Positions 7,977 to 17,425 of a DNA stretch of 35,093 bases are shown one piece after another. Positions within the stretch are counted from its first letter, which is position 1. Every line of letters starts with the position of its first letter. The notes beneath the pieces are model-generated. The model had not been told where the DNA came from. It searched no databases and saw only the letters and a program-made list of their open reading frames with translations. The position numbers and the translations under genes are program-made. This stretch comes from Flavobacterium sp. GTDB taxonomy: Bacteria > Bacteroidota > Bacteroidia > Flavobacteriales > Flavobacteriaceae. Location: positions 1-35,093 of the forward strand of contig NZ_JAIXTJ010000004.1 of the NCBI RefSeq assembly GCF_027483985.1. The letters run 5' to 3'.

Positions 7977-9083
7977 ATGAAAGTAACTTTAAGACAAAGA
8001 CAGAAAGCAAACAAAATTAGCTTGTATCTTGATTACTATAAAAATGGTAAACGAGAATATGAATATTTAGGTTTATACCTCATCCCAGAACCCGAAAAAG
8101 GAAAGCTAACACAAGCTCAAAAAGACGAAAACAAAAAAATCCTTTCGTTAGCGGAAAGTGTTCGTTCCAAAAGACATTTAGAAATTCAAAACGGAATGTA
8201 TGGTTTCAATGACCAGGAGAAGTTAAAAGGCTTCTTCATTATCTATATGGAAACATTAGCCGAAATGAGAATGGAAAGCAAAGGCAATTATGACAACTGG
8301 GATAGTACCATCAAGCATTTAAGAAAGTTTTGTCCAAAAGATATTTCCTTCGGGCAATTGGATAGAAAGTTTGTTGAAGGCTTCAAAGACTATTTAACCA
8401 AAACAGCAAAGACACCAAGCAATAAAAACCTTTCTGATAATTCAGCACATTCCTATTTCAATAAATTTAGAGCAGCTTTAAAACAAGCCGTTAAAGATGG
8501 AATTATCCGTTCCAATCCTGCCGAACAAGTAGACTGTTTACCTCAAGGCGACAGCGAAAGAGAGTTTCTAACACTTGAAGAACTACAAAGCATACTCAAA
8601 CACGAATGTGAAATTCCAATTCTAAAAACAGCGTTTGTCTTCAGTTGCCTTACTGGTTTAAGATGGTCAGATATAAACAAGCTAGTTTGGTCAGAAGTGC
8701 AGCACTCAAATGATTACGGTTGGTATATTCGTTTCAGACAAAAGAAAACCAAAGGCGCAGAAACATTGCCAATGTCAGACCAAGCTCGTGATTTATTAAA
8801 AGAAATCGGAGAACCAGAAGAAAGAGTTTTCAAAGGATTAAAATACAGTGCGTGGCACAATCTAAAATTACAACAATGGGTAATGAAAGCCGGAATAAGT
8901 AAAACAATAACGTTCCATTGTGCGCGTCATACTTATGCAACTTTGCAACTCACGTTAGGAACTGATATATTTACAGTATCGAAATTACTAGGTCATAAAG
9001 ACATTAGAACCACGCAAGTATATGCCAAAATAATTGACGAAAAGAAAATGGAAGCAGCTAACAGAATTAAACTCGATTTTTGA
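7977..9083 (+). CDS. Tyrosine site-specific recombinase (island integrase)
   Basis: The 368-aa protein has an N-terminal arm/core-binding SAM-like region (~80-190) and a C-terminal catalytic domain. Visible active-site residues are R229 in TGLRWSD, H314 and R317 in HCARHTY, H340 in LLGHKDIRTTQVY and the nucleophile Y349. A lysine around 257-259 lies in the beta-hairpin region. This is a complete set for the family. Its position next to the mnmE junction identifies it as the enzyme that integrates the island. It ends 1 nt before the next gene's ATG. Confidence 0.93.
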   Translation: MKVTLRQRQKANKISLYLDYYKNGKREYEYLGLYLIPEPEKGKLTQAQKDENKKILSLAESVRSKRHLEIQNGMYGFNDQEKLKGFFIIYMETLAEMRMESKGNYDNWDSTIKHLRKFCPKDISFGQLDRKFVEGFKDYLTKTAKTPSNKNLSDNSAHSYFNKFRAALKQAVKDGIIRSNPAEQVDCLPQGDSEREFLTLEELQSILKHECEIPILKTAFVFSCLTGLRWSDINKLVWSEVQHSNDYGWYIRFRQKKTKGAETLPMSDQARDLLKEIGEPEERVFKGLKYSAWHNLKLQQWVMKAGISKTITFHCARHTYATLQLTLGTDIFTVSKLLGHKDIRTTQVYAKIIDEKKMEAANRIKLDF

Positions 9084-9084
9084 T

Positions 9085-10155
9085 ATGGAACTAACTATTT
9101 TTAAAAGCATTGTTTACGGTGAATTAAAACCCTGGGCAAGCAACGCCATAAATGATAAATTTTACAGACAAAATCTATCAACAAACTTTATTAAGCCTAC
9201 ACCAACTATAAACGAGTACTACAAGGCATTAAAAGAGCTTCACAAAGACAAACCAAACTTATTCAAAGAAGATGGTTTAGAAATCTATATGGCGCAAACA
9301 AACACTGATATAAGTCACGAAATACTGCATCCATTAGTAGAAGTTTCTTTAGCAGAACCAATAACAACAACACAAAAGTTTTATCATTTTCTTTTATTCA
9401 ACGAAGCTACACGTTTGACTGATAGAGTTTTCAAGTCTATGAACAAAGACATTGACGAAATTCAAAAAAAAGAGATCATACAAAACGTTGTAAAGTCGTG
9501 TAAAGATATTTTGTTTTGTATTGGAACAGACAAAGAAGACTTTCCAAAAACAGAATTAACCGCCTATGTAATACCTCAACTTATTACTAACGTAATCCGT
9601 TTTTTAATAGAAACCGAAAAATTATATCCGCAATATTTGACAGACATACCATCAACTAAAAATGAACTATTTGGAGAATTACTAAAACAACCTATTCCAG
9701 AAATTGATTTAGATAAAACAACTCCTGAATTTCAAAAGGTTTACAATATTCTTTTAGGTATTGATGATTTTAAGATACCAAAAAACACTCGTTTATCATT
9801 TGGCTTTAACGGAAATACAATCAAATTAAAATCGGTTCTACTAGCTTTAAATAGAATTATTGAGCTGGTTAATGAAGACCATACCTCTGTTGATAATTTA
9901 GTAAGCGTATTAACTAGTCTAGACTTAAAACTCGGTGCTCCACAAATACATTTAGGATGCGAAACAACCCAGTTCAGTTATATAATTTCAAAACTAGAAC
10001 ATTATTTCAGCAATTTCAATCCTACTTCAATAGAACAATCAAATTTGTTTTACTCTAAAAAAGGAACACCTTTAAAACGAAATAATCTGTATAAAAACAA
10101 TATCAAGTTTCCTAAAGAACAAGACAATATTGATGAAATAATTAAACAACTATAA
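9085..10155 (+). CDS. Uncharacterised protein downstream of the integrase
   Basis: ATG 9085 gives 356 aa and lies 1 nt after the integrase stop. A longer reading from 9034 would overlap the integrase and is less likely. The protein is mostly helical in appearance, with no signal peptide, membrane segment or nucleotide-binding motif that I recognise. It has a lysine-rich, polar C-terminus (FPKEQDNIDEIIKQL). The tight spacing suggests co-expression with the integrase, so a role in element maintenance is possible. No function can be assigned from the sequence. Confidence 0.75.
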   Translation: MELTIFKSIVYGELKPWASNAINDKFYRQNLSTNFIKPTPTINEYYKALKELHKDKPNLFKEDGLEIYMAQTNTDISHEILHPLVEVSLAEPITTTQKFYHFLLFNEATRLTDRVFKSMNKDIDEIQKKEIIQNVVKSCKDILFCIGTDKEDFPKTELTAYVIPQLITNVIRFLIETEKLYPQYLTDIPSTKNELFGELLKQPIPEIDLDKTTPEFQKVYNILLGIDDFKIPKNTRLSFGFNGNTIKLKSVLLALNRIIELVNEDHTSVDNLVSVLTSLDLKLGAPQIHLGCETTQFSYIISKLEHYFSNFNPTSIEQSNLFYSKKGTPLKRNNLYKNNIKFPKEQDNIDEIIKQL

Positions 10156-10184
10156 ATAAAAACAGTAAGATGAGTAAGATATAG

Positions 10185-10275
10185 TAGTAAGACATTACTA
10201 ACTTACTATTTACCATAGCGTTACGCAGGAATTTAGCCGTCAGAAATGATTGTTAAACCATTAAAAACGTAACGC
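10185..10275. promoter_or_regulatory. Inverted repeats upstream of the HTH-HTH-primase-like operon
   Basis: TAGTAAG (10185-10191) pairs with CTTACTA (10202-10208) across a 10-nt gap. GCGTTACG (10218-10225) is inverted as CGTAACGC (10268-10275), which ends 1 nt before the ATG at 10277. Symmetric sites this close to an HTH gene suggest operator or autoregulatory sequences. The binding protein is not known. Confidence 0.45.
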
Positions 10276-10276
10276 A

Positions 10277-10579
10277 ATGAGTAACGAAATTTTAATTTTA
10301 GAAAAGCTCGAAAAACTAGAGCAAAGAATTGGAGAACAAAATCTCCTAATGAAAGAAGTCCTAAACTTCAACGATGCCTGCAACTATTTAGACATAAGCG
10401 CATCACACCTCTACAAATTGACCAGTCAGAAATCAATTCCACATTTCTGTCCACAAGGTAAAAAACTCTATTTCAATCGTGCAGAATTAGACGAATGGCT
10501 ACAGCGCAATCGTCAAACCTCAACCGACGAAATCGAGACAATGGCAGCCAACTATTTACTAACTCACAAAAGAAAGTAA
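10277..10579 (+). CDS. Small HTH (excisionase/MerR-type) DNA-binding protein
   Basis: The 100-aa protein has an N-terminal coiled-coil-like helix (LEKLEKLEQRIGEQNLLMKE) followed by a winged-helix of the HTH_17 kind: LNFNDACNYLDISASHLYKLTSQKSIPHFCPQGKKLYFNRAELDEWL. Proteins of this type are common near integrases in Bacteroidota mobile elements and act as regulators or recombination accessory factors. It is the first gene of a tight run (3-nt gap, then 4-nt overlap) with a second HTH protein and the VirE-like protein. Confidence 0.8.
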   Translation: MSNEILILEKLEKLEQRIGEQNLLMKEVLNFNDACNYLDISASHLYKLTSQKSIPHFCPQGKKLYFNRAELDEWLQRNRQTSTDEIETMAANYLLTHKRK

Positions 10580-10582
10580 GCG

Positions 10583-10861
10583 ATGCCATTCTACGAACCT
10601 TCAGAGAAAATGTTCCAAGAAATCCAAGAACATTTAAAAGAGATTACTGTTATTCTCAAAGAAAAACAGCAAATGAACCCAGACGACTTATTCTGCGATA
10701 ATCAAGAGTTTATGAAAATTATGAACATAAGCAAACGATTAGCGCAAAGTTGGAGAGACAGCGGATTTATCGGCTATTGTCAGTTAGGCAACAAAATCTA
10801 TTATCGCCTAAAAGACATTCAAAACCTACTTAACGAAAACTATAAACCGAAGAAAAAATGA
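10583..10861 (+). CDS. Second small HTH DNA-binding protein
   Basis: The 92-aa protein contains LFCDNQEFMKIMNISKRLAQSWRDSGFIGYCQLGNKIYYRLKDIQNLL, a winged-helix of the same class as its neighbour but divergent in sequence. Its stop overlaps the start of the next gene in an ATGA junction at 10858-10861, indicating translational coupling. Paired HTH genes of this kind often sit ahead of VirE-N/DUF3987 genes in Bacteroidota integrated elements. A role in element excision, replication control or transcription is inferred. Confidence 0.75.
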   Translation: MPFYEPSEKMFQEIQEHLKEITVILKEKQQMNPDDLFCDNQEFMKIMNISKRLAQSWRDSGFIGYCQLGNKIYYRLKDIQNLLNENYKPKKK

Positions 10862-13134
10862 GTGAAGTAGTAAACAAACAGCTGATGGTAAGCGTGTATA
10901 AAGAGTTTAAATACAACTTGGGAGAAAGAAACCTTATTGATGTTCTTCAAGAAATCAAATCCGATAAATACCAAAGTGAAGTAAATTCAATTCGATACGC
11001 ATTACACAAAGGAGACGAGAAAACAGCCGATGAAATCAAAAGCAGCTTGAATGGTTTTACAATGTCCGGCACGTTTGGAACAAGTAGAACCAAAAGCAAT
11101 CTTAACACTTATTCTCAAATGATCGGATTAGACTTCGACCACATTCCAGTTCCAGAACTCTACACTTTAGTTAAGCTAATAAACGACTGCAAATACACGT
11201 TCGCATCGTTTATTAGTCCAAGTGGCGAAGGAATAAAAGTATTCATTAAAATCAACTCCAATGCAACACAACACGCTATCGCATACAATCAAGTGGCAAC
11301 TTTTTATAAAAACCTATCAGGTTATGATTTTGATGCAAAATGCAAAGACATTACCCGATTGTGTTTTGTTTCTTATGATCCAGAGATTTATATAAAGGAG
11401 GATGCAACAATATTTGAAGTTAAAGAAGAAGCAATACCACTTCCAAAACCGCAAAAAGTGGAAACAATTTCTTTTGAAGCAACGGACACTTTATTGGACA
11501 AATGCCTAAAATTCACAGAACAAAAAGAACAATACACTAACGGCAATAGAAATAACTTCATTCATCTATTTGCATCTAATGCCAATCGTTTCGGGATTTA
11601 CGAAGCCGATACGCTAGACTATTGTACTACTAATTTCGATTTAGACGAAAAAGAAATCAAAGCATCGGTTCAAAGTGCCTATAAAAATCAGTCGGCAGAT
11701 TTTGCCAAGTTTGCCGACTTTGCCAACCGTAAACCTGTACAACAAAAAACAAGTAGTAGTAAAGCAAAAAAGGAACCAATAGACGACGAAAACTATTTAT
11801 TAAATACACCAACTATTCCGCAATCGGTTTACGACAACTTACCTCCTATTCTTAAACAAGGTGCAGAAGCATTCTCCGAACCAAGAGAAAGAGATACGTT
11901 TCTAACAGGTGCTTTAGCAATTTTATCGGGTAGTTTACCAAATGTTACTGGTGAGTATGGTGGCAGAACCGTATATCCTCATTTATTTTCTTTCATTCTT
12001 GCTCCTGCTGCGTCAGGTAAAGGTGCGTTACAATCTTCTAAAGAGTTAGCCGATAAATACCACGAAGAAGTCCTAAAAAATTCAAGAGAACAAAAAAAAG
12101 AATACGACCTAAAAATGGCAGCTTACAAAAAAGCGCAACGTTTCAAAACGAAAGACGACAATACACAAGAAGAAATTCCAGAAGAACCACCATTCAAAGT
12201 AGTATTCATTCCTGCCAATACCAGTAATGCAAAAATTATCCAACACTTACAACAAAATGACGGTACAGGTATTATCTGCGAAACCGAAGCCGATACGCTA
12301 GGTCAAGTATTCAAAAACGATTGGGGTTCTTATTCTGATTTGTTACGAAAAGCATTCCATAGCGAAAAAATATCCATTTCAAGAAAAACCAATAATGAGT
12401 ATTTCGAAATTAACAATCCACGTTTAGCTGTTGCACTTTCGGGAACACCTCAACAAGTCTATAACATTATTGCATCTGCCGAAGATGGTTTATTCAGTCG
12501 TTTTGTTTTTTATGTTTTCAAAACCAACAGCAAATGGATTGACCCTTCTCCGTATGGTTCAAGAGTGAATTTAACCGACCATTTTGCCAAGTTATCAAAC
12601 ATTGTATATGAAATGGTTTTGTATCTCGATAGTGGCAAAACAAAAATACATTTAACCAAAGAACAATGGGACAAATTCAACCCAACATTCAGCGAGTATT
12701 TAAGTCAAATCAGTGCCTTTGTTTCAGAAGATGCCCAAAGTATTGTAAAACGTTTGGGGTTAGTTTTATATAGAATGTGTATGATTTTTACAAGCATTCG
12801 TAAATTCCAAGCACAAGAACAAGCAACAGACATTCAATGTTTAGACGAAGATTTTGAAACAGCATCACAACTGATTGAAGTCTATTTAAAACATAATATT
12901 CTAATGTTCGAAAACCTACCAAAACAGGAAGACGAAGAAAATGGACCTTTCAAAAAAGGACAAAACAAAAAACTGTTCTTTGATGCCTTACCAAATAATT
13001 TCACACGAAAAGAGGCAGTTGAATTAGGTGCTACTTTCAATATAGCAGAAAGAACGGTGGGTTCATTTTTAAAATCTTGTTTAGGCAATTACTTACAACA
13101 ACCTGAATATGGGACATATACAAAAATCATCTAA
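10858..13134 (+). CDS. VirE-N / DUF3987 replication-type protein
   Basis: The 758-aa protein begins with the BT4734/VirE N-terminal domain (~1-190), recognisable by MIGLDFDHIP (~88-97), SPSGEGIKVFIKI (~120-132) and KDITRLCFVSYDP (~163-175), a primase-like arrangement. A helical linker follows, then a DUF3987-type P-loop region with an atypical Walker A, APAASGKGAL (~382-391). The C-terminus resembles a small winged domain (FTRKEAVELGATFNIAERTVGSFLK). Related proteins are frequent in Bacteroidota mobile elements and are thought to act in element DNA replication. A 9-bp tandem repeat encodes FAKFADFAN near 11700-11728. Confidence 0.82.
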   Translation: MSEVVNKQLMVSVYKEFKYNLGERNLIDVLQEIKSDKYQSEVNSIRYALHKGDEKTADEIKSSLNGFTMSGTFGTSRTKSNLNTYSQMIGLDFDHIPVPELYTLVKLINDCKYTFASFISPSGEGIKVFIKINSNATQHAIAYNQVATFYKNLSGYDFDAKCKDITRLCFVSYDPEIYIKEDATIFEVKEEAIPLPKPQKVETISFEATDTLLDKCLKFTEQKEQYTNGNRNNFIHLFASNANRFGIYEADTLDYCTTNFDLDEKEIKASVQSAYKNQSADFAKFADFANRKPVQQKTSSSKAKKEPIDDENYLLNTPTIPQSVYDNLPPILKQGAEAFSEPRERDTFLTGALAILSGSLPNVTGEYGGRTVYPHLFSFILAPAASGKGALQSSKELADKYHEEVLKNSREQKKEYDLKMAAYKKAQRFKTKDDNTQEEIPEEPPFKVVFIPANTSNAKIIQHLQQNDGTGIICETEADTLGQVFKNDWGSYSDLLRKAFHSEKISISRKTNNEYFEINNPRLAVALSGTPQQVYNIIASAEDGLFSRFVFYVFKTNSKWIDPSPYGSRVNLTDHFAKLSNIVYEMVLYLDSGKTKIHLTKEQWDKFNPTFSEYLSQISAFVSEDAQSIVKRLGLVLYRMCMIFTSIRKFQAQEQATDIQCLDEDFETASQLIEVYLKHNILMFENLPKQEDEENGPFKKGQNKKLFFDALPNNFTRKEAVELGATFNIAERTVGSFLKSCLGNYLQQPEYGTYTKII

Positions 13135-13171
13135 AGTCAAACAAAAACAAAAAAAAGAAGTTAAATTTTAC

Positions 13172-13179
13172 TATTTTTG
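13172..13179 (+). promoter_or_regulatory. Bacteroidota -7 promoter box for the hsd operon
   Basis: TATTTTTG fits TAnnTTTG and lies 46 nt before hsdR. The upstream -33 region is A-rich without a clear TTTG, so the box is probable rather than certain. Confidence 0.45.
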
Positions 13180-13225
13180 ACAAATAACAAACGTTTTGTT
13201 TCCATTGCATTTTTTTTTAAAATAA

Positions 13226-16198
13226 ATGAATAAAGAATCACATATAGAAGAATCATTAATTAAGCAACTAACGGAGCTTAAATATACTTATCGACCTGAC
13301 ATAGTCGATAGAAAATCGCTTGAACAAAACTTCAAAAATAAATTTGAAACGCTGAATCGTGTTCATTTAACAGAGAACGAATTTTTAAGGCTAAGAGAAG
13401 AGATAATTAATCCTGATGTGTATTCCGCTTCGAAATTGTTGCGTGAAAGAAGCTACTTTCAGCGTGAAGATGGAACGCCTTTGCATTATACGTTGGTGAA
13501 TAACAAGGAATGGTGTAAAAATGATTTTGAAGTAATTAGTCAGTTACGCATAAATACAGAAAATAGCCATCAGCGTTATGACATTATTTTGCTCATTAAC
13601 GGTTTGCCTGTAGTGCAAATCGAATTGAAAAAAAATGACATTTCTCCACGAAAAGCGATGCAGCAAATAGTGGATTATAAAAATGAAGCTGGTAATGGCT
13701 ATGGTAATTCTTTGCTGTGCTATATGCAGTTATTTATTGTAAGCAACAAAACAAACACGTACTATTTTGCTAATAACAAAAATCAGCATTTTGCATTCAA
13801 TGCTGATGAGCAGTTCTTGCCTATTTATCAATTGGCTGACGAAAGCAATAAAAAAATCACTCACCTTGAATTGTTTACAGATAAATTTCTAACCAAATGT
13901 ACACTTGGAGAAATGTTAAGTAAATATATGGTGCTTGTAGAGAGTGAACAAAAATTACTCATAATGCGTCCGTATCAGATTTATGCAGTAAAAGCTATTG
14001 TGAATTGTATAAAAGAAAACAGAGGAAACGGTTATATATGGCATACTACAGGAAGTGGAAAAACATTGACTTCTTTTAAAGCTTCTACCCTTTTAAAAGA
14101 CAATCCTGATATAGAAAAATGTTTATTTGTAGTGGATCGTAAGGATTTAGACAGACAAACACGTGAAGAATTCAATAAATTTCAGGAAGGAAGTGTAGAA
14201 GAAAACACCAATACCGAAACATTGGTTAGGCGTTTGTTATCTACTGACTATGCCGACAAAGTAATTGTTTGTACTATTCAAAAATTAGGCTTAGCATTAG
14301 ACGGTTCGAACACAAAAAACTTTAAGGAACGCCTAGAACCATTAAAAAATAAAAGAATTGTTTTCATATTTGACGAATGTCATCGTTCGCAGTTTGGTGA
14401 CAATCATAAAGCAATAAAAGAGTTTTTTCCGAATGCTCAATTATTTGGTTTTACTGGCACGCCCATTTTTGATGAAAACGCATCTTATCAAATCCGAGAA
14501 GGTGAAGAAGCTTCATATAAAACTACTGAAGATATATTTCAACAGAGATTACACGCCTACACCATTACCCACGCTATTGAAGACAGGAATGTATTAAAAT
14601 TTCACATTGATTATTTTAAAGGCAAAGGCACACAAACTCCAAAACCAGGTGAAGCCATTGCACAACAGGCAGTTATAGAAGCCATTTTAGATAAGCACAA
14701 TGCAGCAACAAATTTAGGACGTTTCAATGCCATTTTGGCAACGGCTTCCATTAACAACGCCATTGAATATTATCAACTATTCAAAGAAATTCAAAAGAAG
14801 AAACAAGCCGAAAATCCTGATTATGTTATGTTGAATATAGCTTGTGTATTTTCTCCACCAGCCGAAGGAAACAAGGATATACAGCAGATTCAAGAAGACT
14901 TAACACAAGAAAAGGAAGATAATAAACAAAATCCTGAAGAGAAAAAAGAAGCTCTAAAAACCATTATTGCTGATTACAATCTACAATTTGGCTCAAGTCA
15001 TACCATCAACGAATTTGATTTGTATTACCAAGATGTGCAAAGACGTATCAAAGACCATAAATACAGCAACAAAGAATATCCACACAAAAATAAAATTGAT
15101 ATTACTATAGTGGTGGATATGTTGCTCACAGGCTTTGATTCCAAATATTTAAACACCTTATATGTAGATAAAAATCTGAAATATCACGGTTTGATACAAG
15201 CATTTTCCAGAACCAACCGAGTTTTGAATGACACCAAACCTTACGGTAACATACTCGATTTCCGTTCTCAACAAGATGCCGTAAATTATGCCATTGCACT
15301 TTTCTCAGGTGAAGACAAAGGAAAAGCCAAAGAAATTTGGTTGGTTGAATCTGCTCCTACGGTAATTGATAAATACAAAAAAGCAGTAGAAGCCTTAGGC
15401 GTGTTTATGCAAGAACATAATTTAGTAAACGAACCGCAGGAAGTATATAATCTAAAAGGTGATGCTGCGAGGATTTCTTTTGTAAAAAACTTTAAGGAAG
15501 TACAACGCATTAAAACTCAATTAGACCAATATACCGACATAACTGAAGAACAACAGGCCAAAATAGAAGCTATTTTGCCGAAAGAAACCTTACAGGAGTT
15601 TAGGAGTTCATATATAGAAACAGCAAAACAACTAAGGGAAATACAACAGAAAGGTGGAGATGATACACCACCTGAAATTCAACAATTGGATTTTGAATTT
15701 GTGCTTTTTGCTTCTTCCGTGATTGATTACGACTATATAATGAACCTAATAGCAGATAGCACACAACAAAAACCTGCTAAAGAAAAAATGACAAAGGCGC
15801 AAGTAATAAGTTTGCTGAGTGCCAATGCCAATATGATGGACGAACAGGAAGATTTAACGGAGTATATAAATGGATTGGACTGGAACAGCGGACAAAATGT
15901 AGATACGCTAACCAAAGGCTATGATATTTTTAAAATTGAGAAAAACGATAACGAATTGGCAACAATTGCTCACCAACACGGATTGCAAACTGTAGACTTA
16001 AAAGCTTTTGTAGATGCCATAATGAGCCGAATGATTTTTGACGGAGAAAAACTCACCGACCTATTAGAACCTTTGGAACTAAGCTGGAAAGAACGCAGAG
16101 TAAAAGAATTGGAATTGATGGAAGATTTAGTACCACAATTAAAAAAAATTGCCGAAGGGCGTGAAATATCAGGTTTAACAGCTTATGAACAAAAATAA
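13226..16198 (+). CDS. hsdR: Type I restriction enzyme R subunit (translocase/endonuclease)
   Basis: The 990-aa protein is the motor and nuclease subunit of a type I restriction-modification complex. The PD-(D/E)xK nuclease core is YDIILLINGLPVVQIELKK (D119, E133, K135). The SF2 translocase shows TGSGKT (275-280), DECH (383-386), GFTGTP (408-413) and a motif VI region with QAFSRTNRV (~658-666). The C-terminal helical part would dock on the methylase core. Architecture and size fit EcoR124I-like (type IC) subunits. It is first in hsdR-hsdS-prrC-hsdM and overlaps hsdS by 14 nt. All visible motifs look intact, so active restriction is expected. Confidence 0.96.
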   Translation: MNKESHIEESLIKQLTELKYTYRPDIVDRKSLEQNFKNKFETLNRVHLTENEFLRLREEIINPDVYSASKLLRERSYFQREDGTPLHYTLVNNKEWCKNDFEVISQLRINTENSHQRYDIILLINGLPVVQIELKKNDISPRKAMQQIVDYKNEAGNGYGNSLLCYMQLFIVSNKTNTYYFANNKNQHFAFNADEQFLPIYQLADESNKKITHLELFTDKFLTKCTLGEMLSKYMVLVESEQKLLIMRPYQIYAVKAIVNCIKENRGNGYIWHTTGSGKTLTSFKASTLLKDNPDIEKCLFVVDRKDLDRQTREEFNKFQEGSVEENTNTETLVRRLLSTDYADKVIVCTIQKLGLALDGSNTKNFKERLEPLKNKRIVFIFDECHRSQFGDNHKAIKEFFPNAQLFGFTGTPIFDENASYQIREGEEASYKTTEDIFQQRLHAYTITHAIEDRNVLKFHIDYFKGKGTQTPKPGEAIAQQAVIEAILDKHNAATNLGRFNAILATASINNAIEYYQLFKEIQKKKQAENPDYVMLNIACVFSPPAEGNKDIQQIQEDLTQEKEDNKQNPEEKKEALKTIIADYNLQFGSSHTINEFDLYYQDVQRRIKDHKYSNKEYPHKNKIDITIVVDMLLTGFDSKYLNTLYVDKNLKYHGLIQAFSRTNRVLNDTKPYGNILDFRSQQDAVNYAIALFSGEDKGKAKEIWLVESAPTVIDKYKKAVEALGVFMQEHNLVNEPQEVYNLKGDAARISFVKNFKEVQRIKTQLDQYTDITEEQQAKIEAILPKETLQEFRSSYIETAKQLREIQQKGGDDTPPEIQQLDFEFVLFASSVIDYDYIMNLIADSTQQKPAKEKMTKAQVISLLSANANMMDEQEDLTEYINGLDWNSGQNVDTLTKGYDIFKIEKNDNELATIAHQHGLQTVDLKAFVDAIMSRMIFDGEKLTDLLEPLELSWKERRVKELELMEDLVPQLKKIAEGREISGLTAYEQK

Positions 16199-17423
16199 AA
16201 AATTGATACCTGAATACCGTTTTCCTGAATTTAATAATCAGGGCGAATGGAGATACAAAAACGGTGATGAATTATTTGAACCCGTATCAAATAAAAATCA
16301 TAATTCAGATCTGTCCATTCTCGCTATTACCCAAGAACAAGGTGCTATTCCAAGAGAAATGATAGATTATCACGTTTCTGTGACAGACAAAAGTGTTGAA
16401 AGTTACAAAGTCGTCGAAGTTGGTGATTTTATTATTAGTCTAAGGTCTTTTCAAGGTGGAATTGAATATTCGAATTATTTAGGTTTATGCAGTCCTGCTT
16501 ATATCATATTGAGAAAGAAAATTGATGTAGTAAATGATTTTTATCGATTCTATTTTAAGTCAATTCCGTTCATTCGAGACTTAAATAAAAATTTAGAAGG
16601 AATAAGGGATGGGAAAATGGTTAGTTACAAACAGTTTTCAGAAATTTCCATTCCCAACCCTGAAACCATAGAACAACAAAAAATCGCTTCCTGTCTTTCT
16701 TCTTTAGATGAAGTGATTGCTGCACACGTCCAAAAGTTGGATTTACTCAAAGCCCACAAAAAAGGATTGATGCAAAACCTTTTTCCGCAAGAAGGGGAAA
16801 CAGTGCCTAAGTTTCGTTTTAAAGAGTTTAAGAATGATGGGGAGTGGGAAAAGGATACACTTGTAAATATTGCAAAATTCAGAAGAGGGAGCTTTCCACA
16901 ACCCTATGGGCTACCAGAGTGGTATGATGATAGTAATGGTATGCCGTTTATTCAGGTTTTTGACGTAGATGATAATTTTCTATTGAAATCAAAAACCAAA
17001 AGAAAAATTAGTAAACTAGCTGCAAAGCAAAGTGTATTTATACCGGAAAGAACTGTAATAATTACTATTCAAGGTTCAATAGGAAAAGTAGCTATCACAC
17101 AATTTGACGCATACATAGACAGGACTTTATTGCTGTTTGAAGAATTTTACAATGAAATAGATAAAGTATTCTTTGCCTACGTCCTTTTTATGCTTTTCGA
17201 AATTGAAAAAGAAAAGGCTCCTGGTGGTATAATCAAAACAATAACAAAGGAAGTGTTAAGTGATTTTATTATCAGTTTCCCTGAATTCAAAGAACAACAA
17301 AAAATCGCTGGTTGTCTTTCATCTTTAGATGAACTTATCACAGCAAAGGCACGTAAAATAGAGCAATTGATGTTACATAAAGCAGGTTTAATGCAGGGAT
17401 TGTTTCCTAAAATAATTGATTAA
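16185..17423 (+). CDS. hsdS: Type I restriction-modification specificity subunit
   Basis: The 412-aa protein has two target-recognition domains separated by conserved helical spacers. Each half ends in the same block: EQQKIASCLSSLDEVIAA (163-180) with HKKGLMQNLFP, and EQQKIAGCLSSLDELITA (370-387) with HKAGLMQGLFP. The two variable domains (~10-160 and ~215-365) would each read one half of a bipartite DNA target that cannot be predicted here. The start overlaps hsdR by 14 nt and the stop lies 2 nt before prrC. The large internal duplication is normal for HsdS and means the gene can recombine to change specificity. Confidence 0.95.
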   Translation: MNKNKKLIPEYRFPEFNNQGEWRYKNGDELFEPVSNKNHNSDLSILAITQEQGAIPREMIDYHVSVTDKSVESYKVVEVGDFIISLRSFQGGIEYSNYLGLCSPAYIILRKKIDVVNDFYRFYFKSIPFIRDLNKNLEGIRDGKMVSYKQFSEISIPNPETIEQQKIASCLSSLDEVIAAHVQKLDLLKAHKKGLMQNLFPQEGETVPKFRFKEFKNDGEWEKDTLVNIAKFRRGSFPQPYGLPEWYDDSNGMPFIQVFDVDDNFLLKSKTKRKISKLAAKQSVFIPERTVIITIQGSIGKVAITQFDAYIDRTLLLFEEFYNEIDKVFFAYVLFMLFEIEKEKAPGGIIKTITKEVLSDFIISFPEFKEQQKIAGCLSSLDELITAKARKIEQLMLHKAGLMQGLFPKIID

Positions 17424-17425
17424 AT

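Noticed and set aside
9034..9084. Upstream start for the 356-aa gene overlapping the integrase
   Set aside because: ATG 9085 lies 1 nt after the integrase stop; the 17-residue extension reads through integrase coding sequence in another frame.
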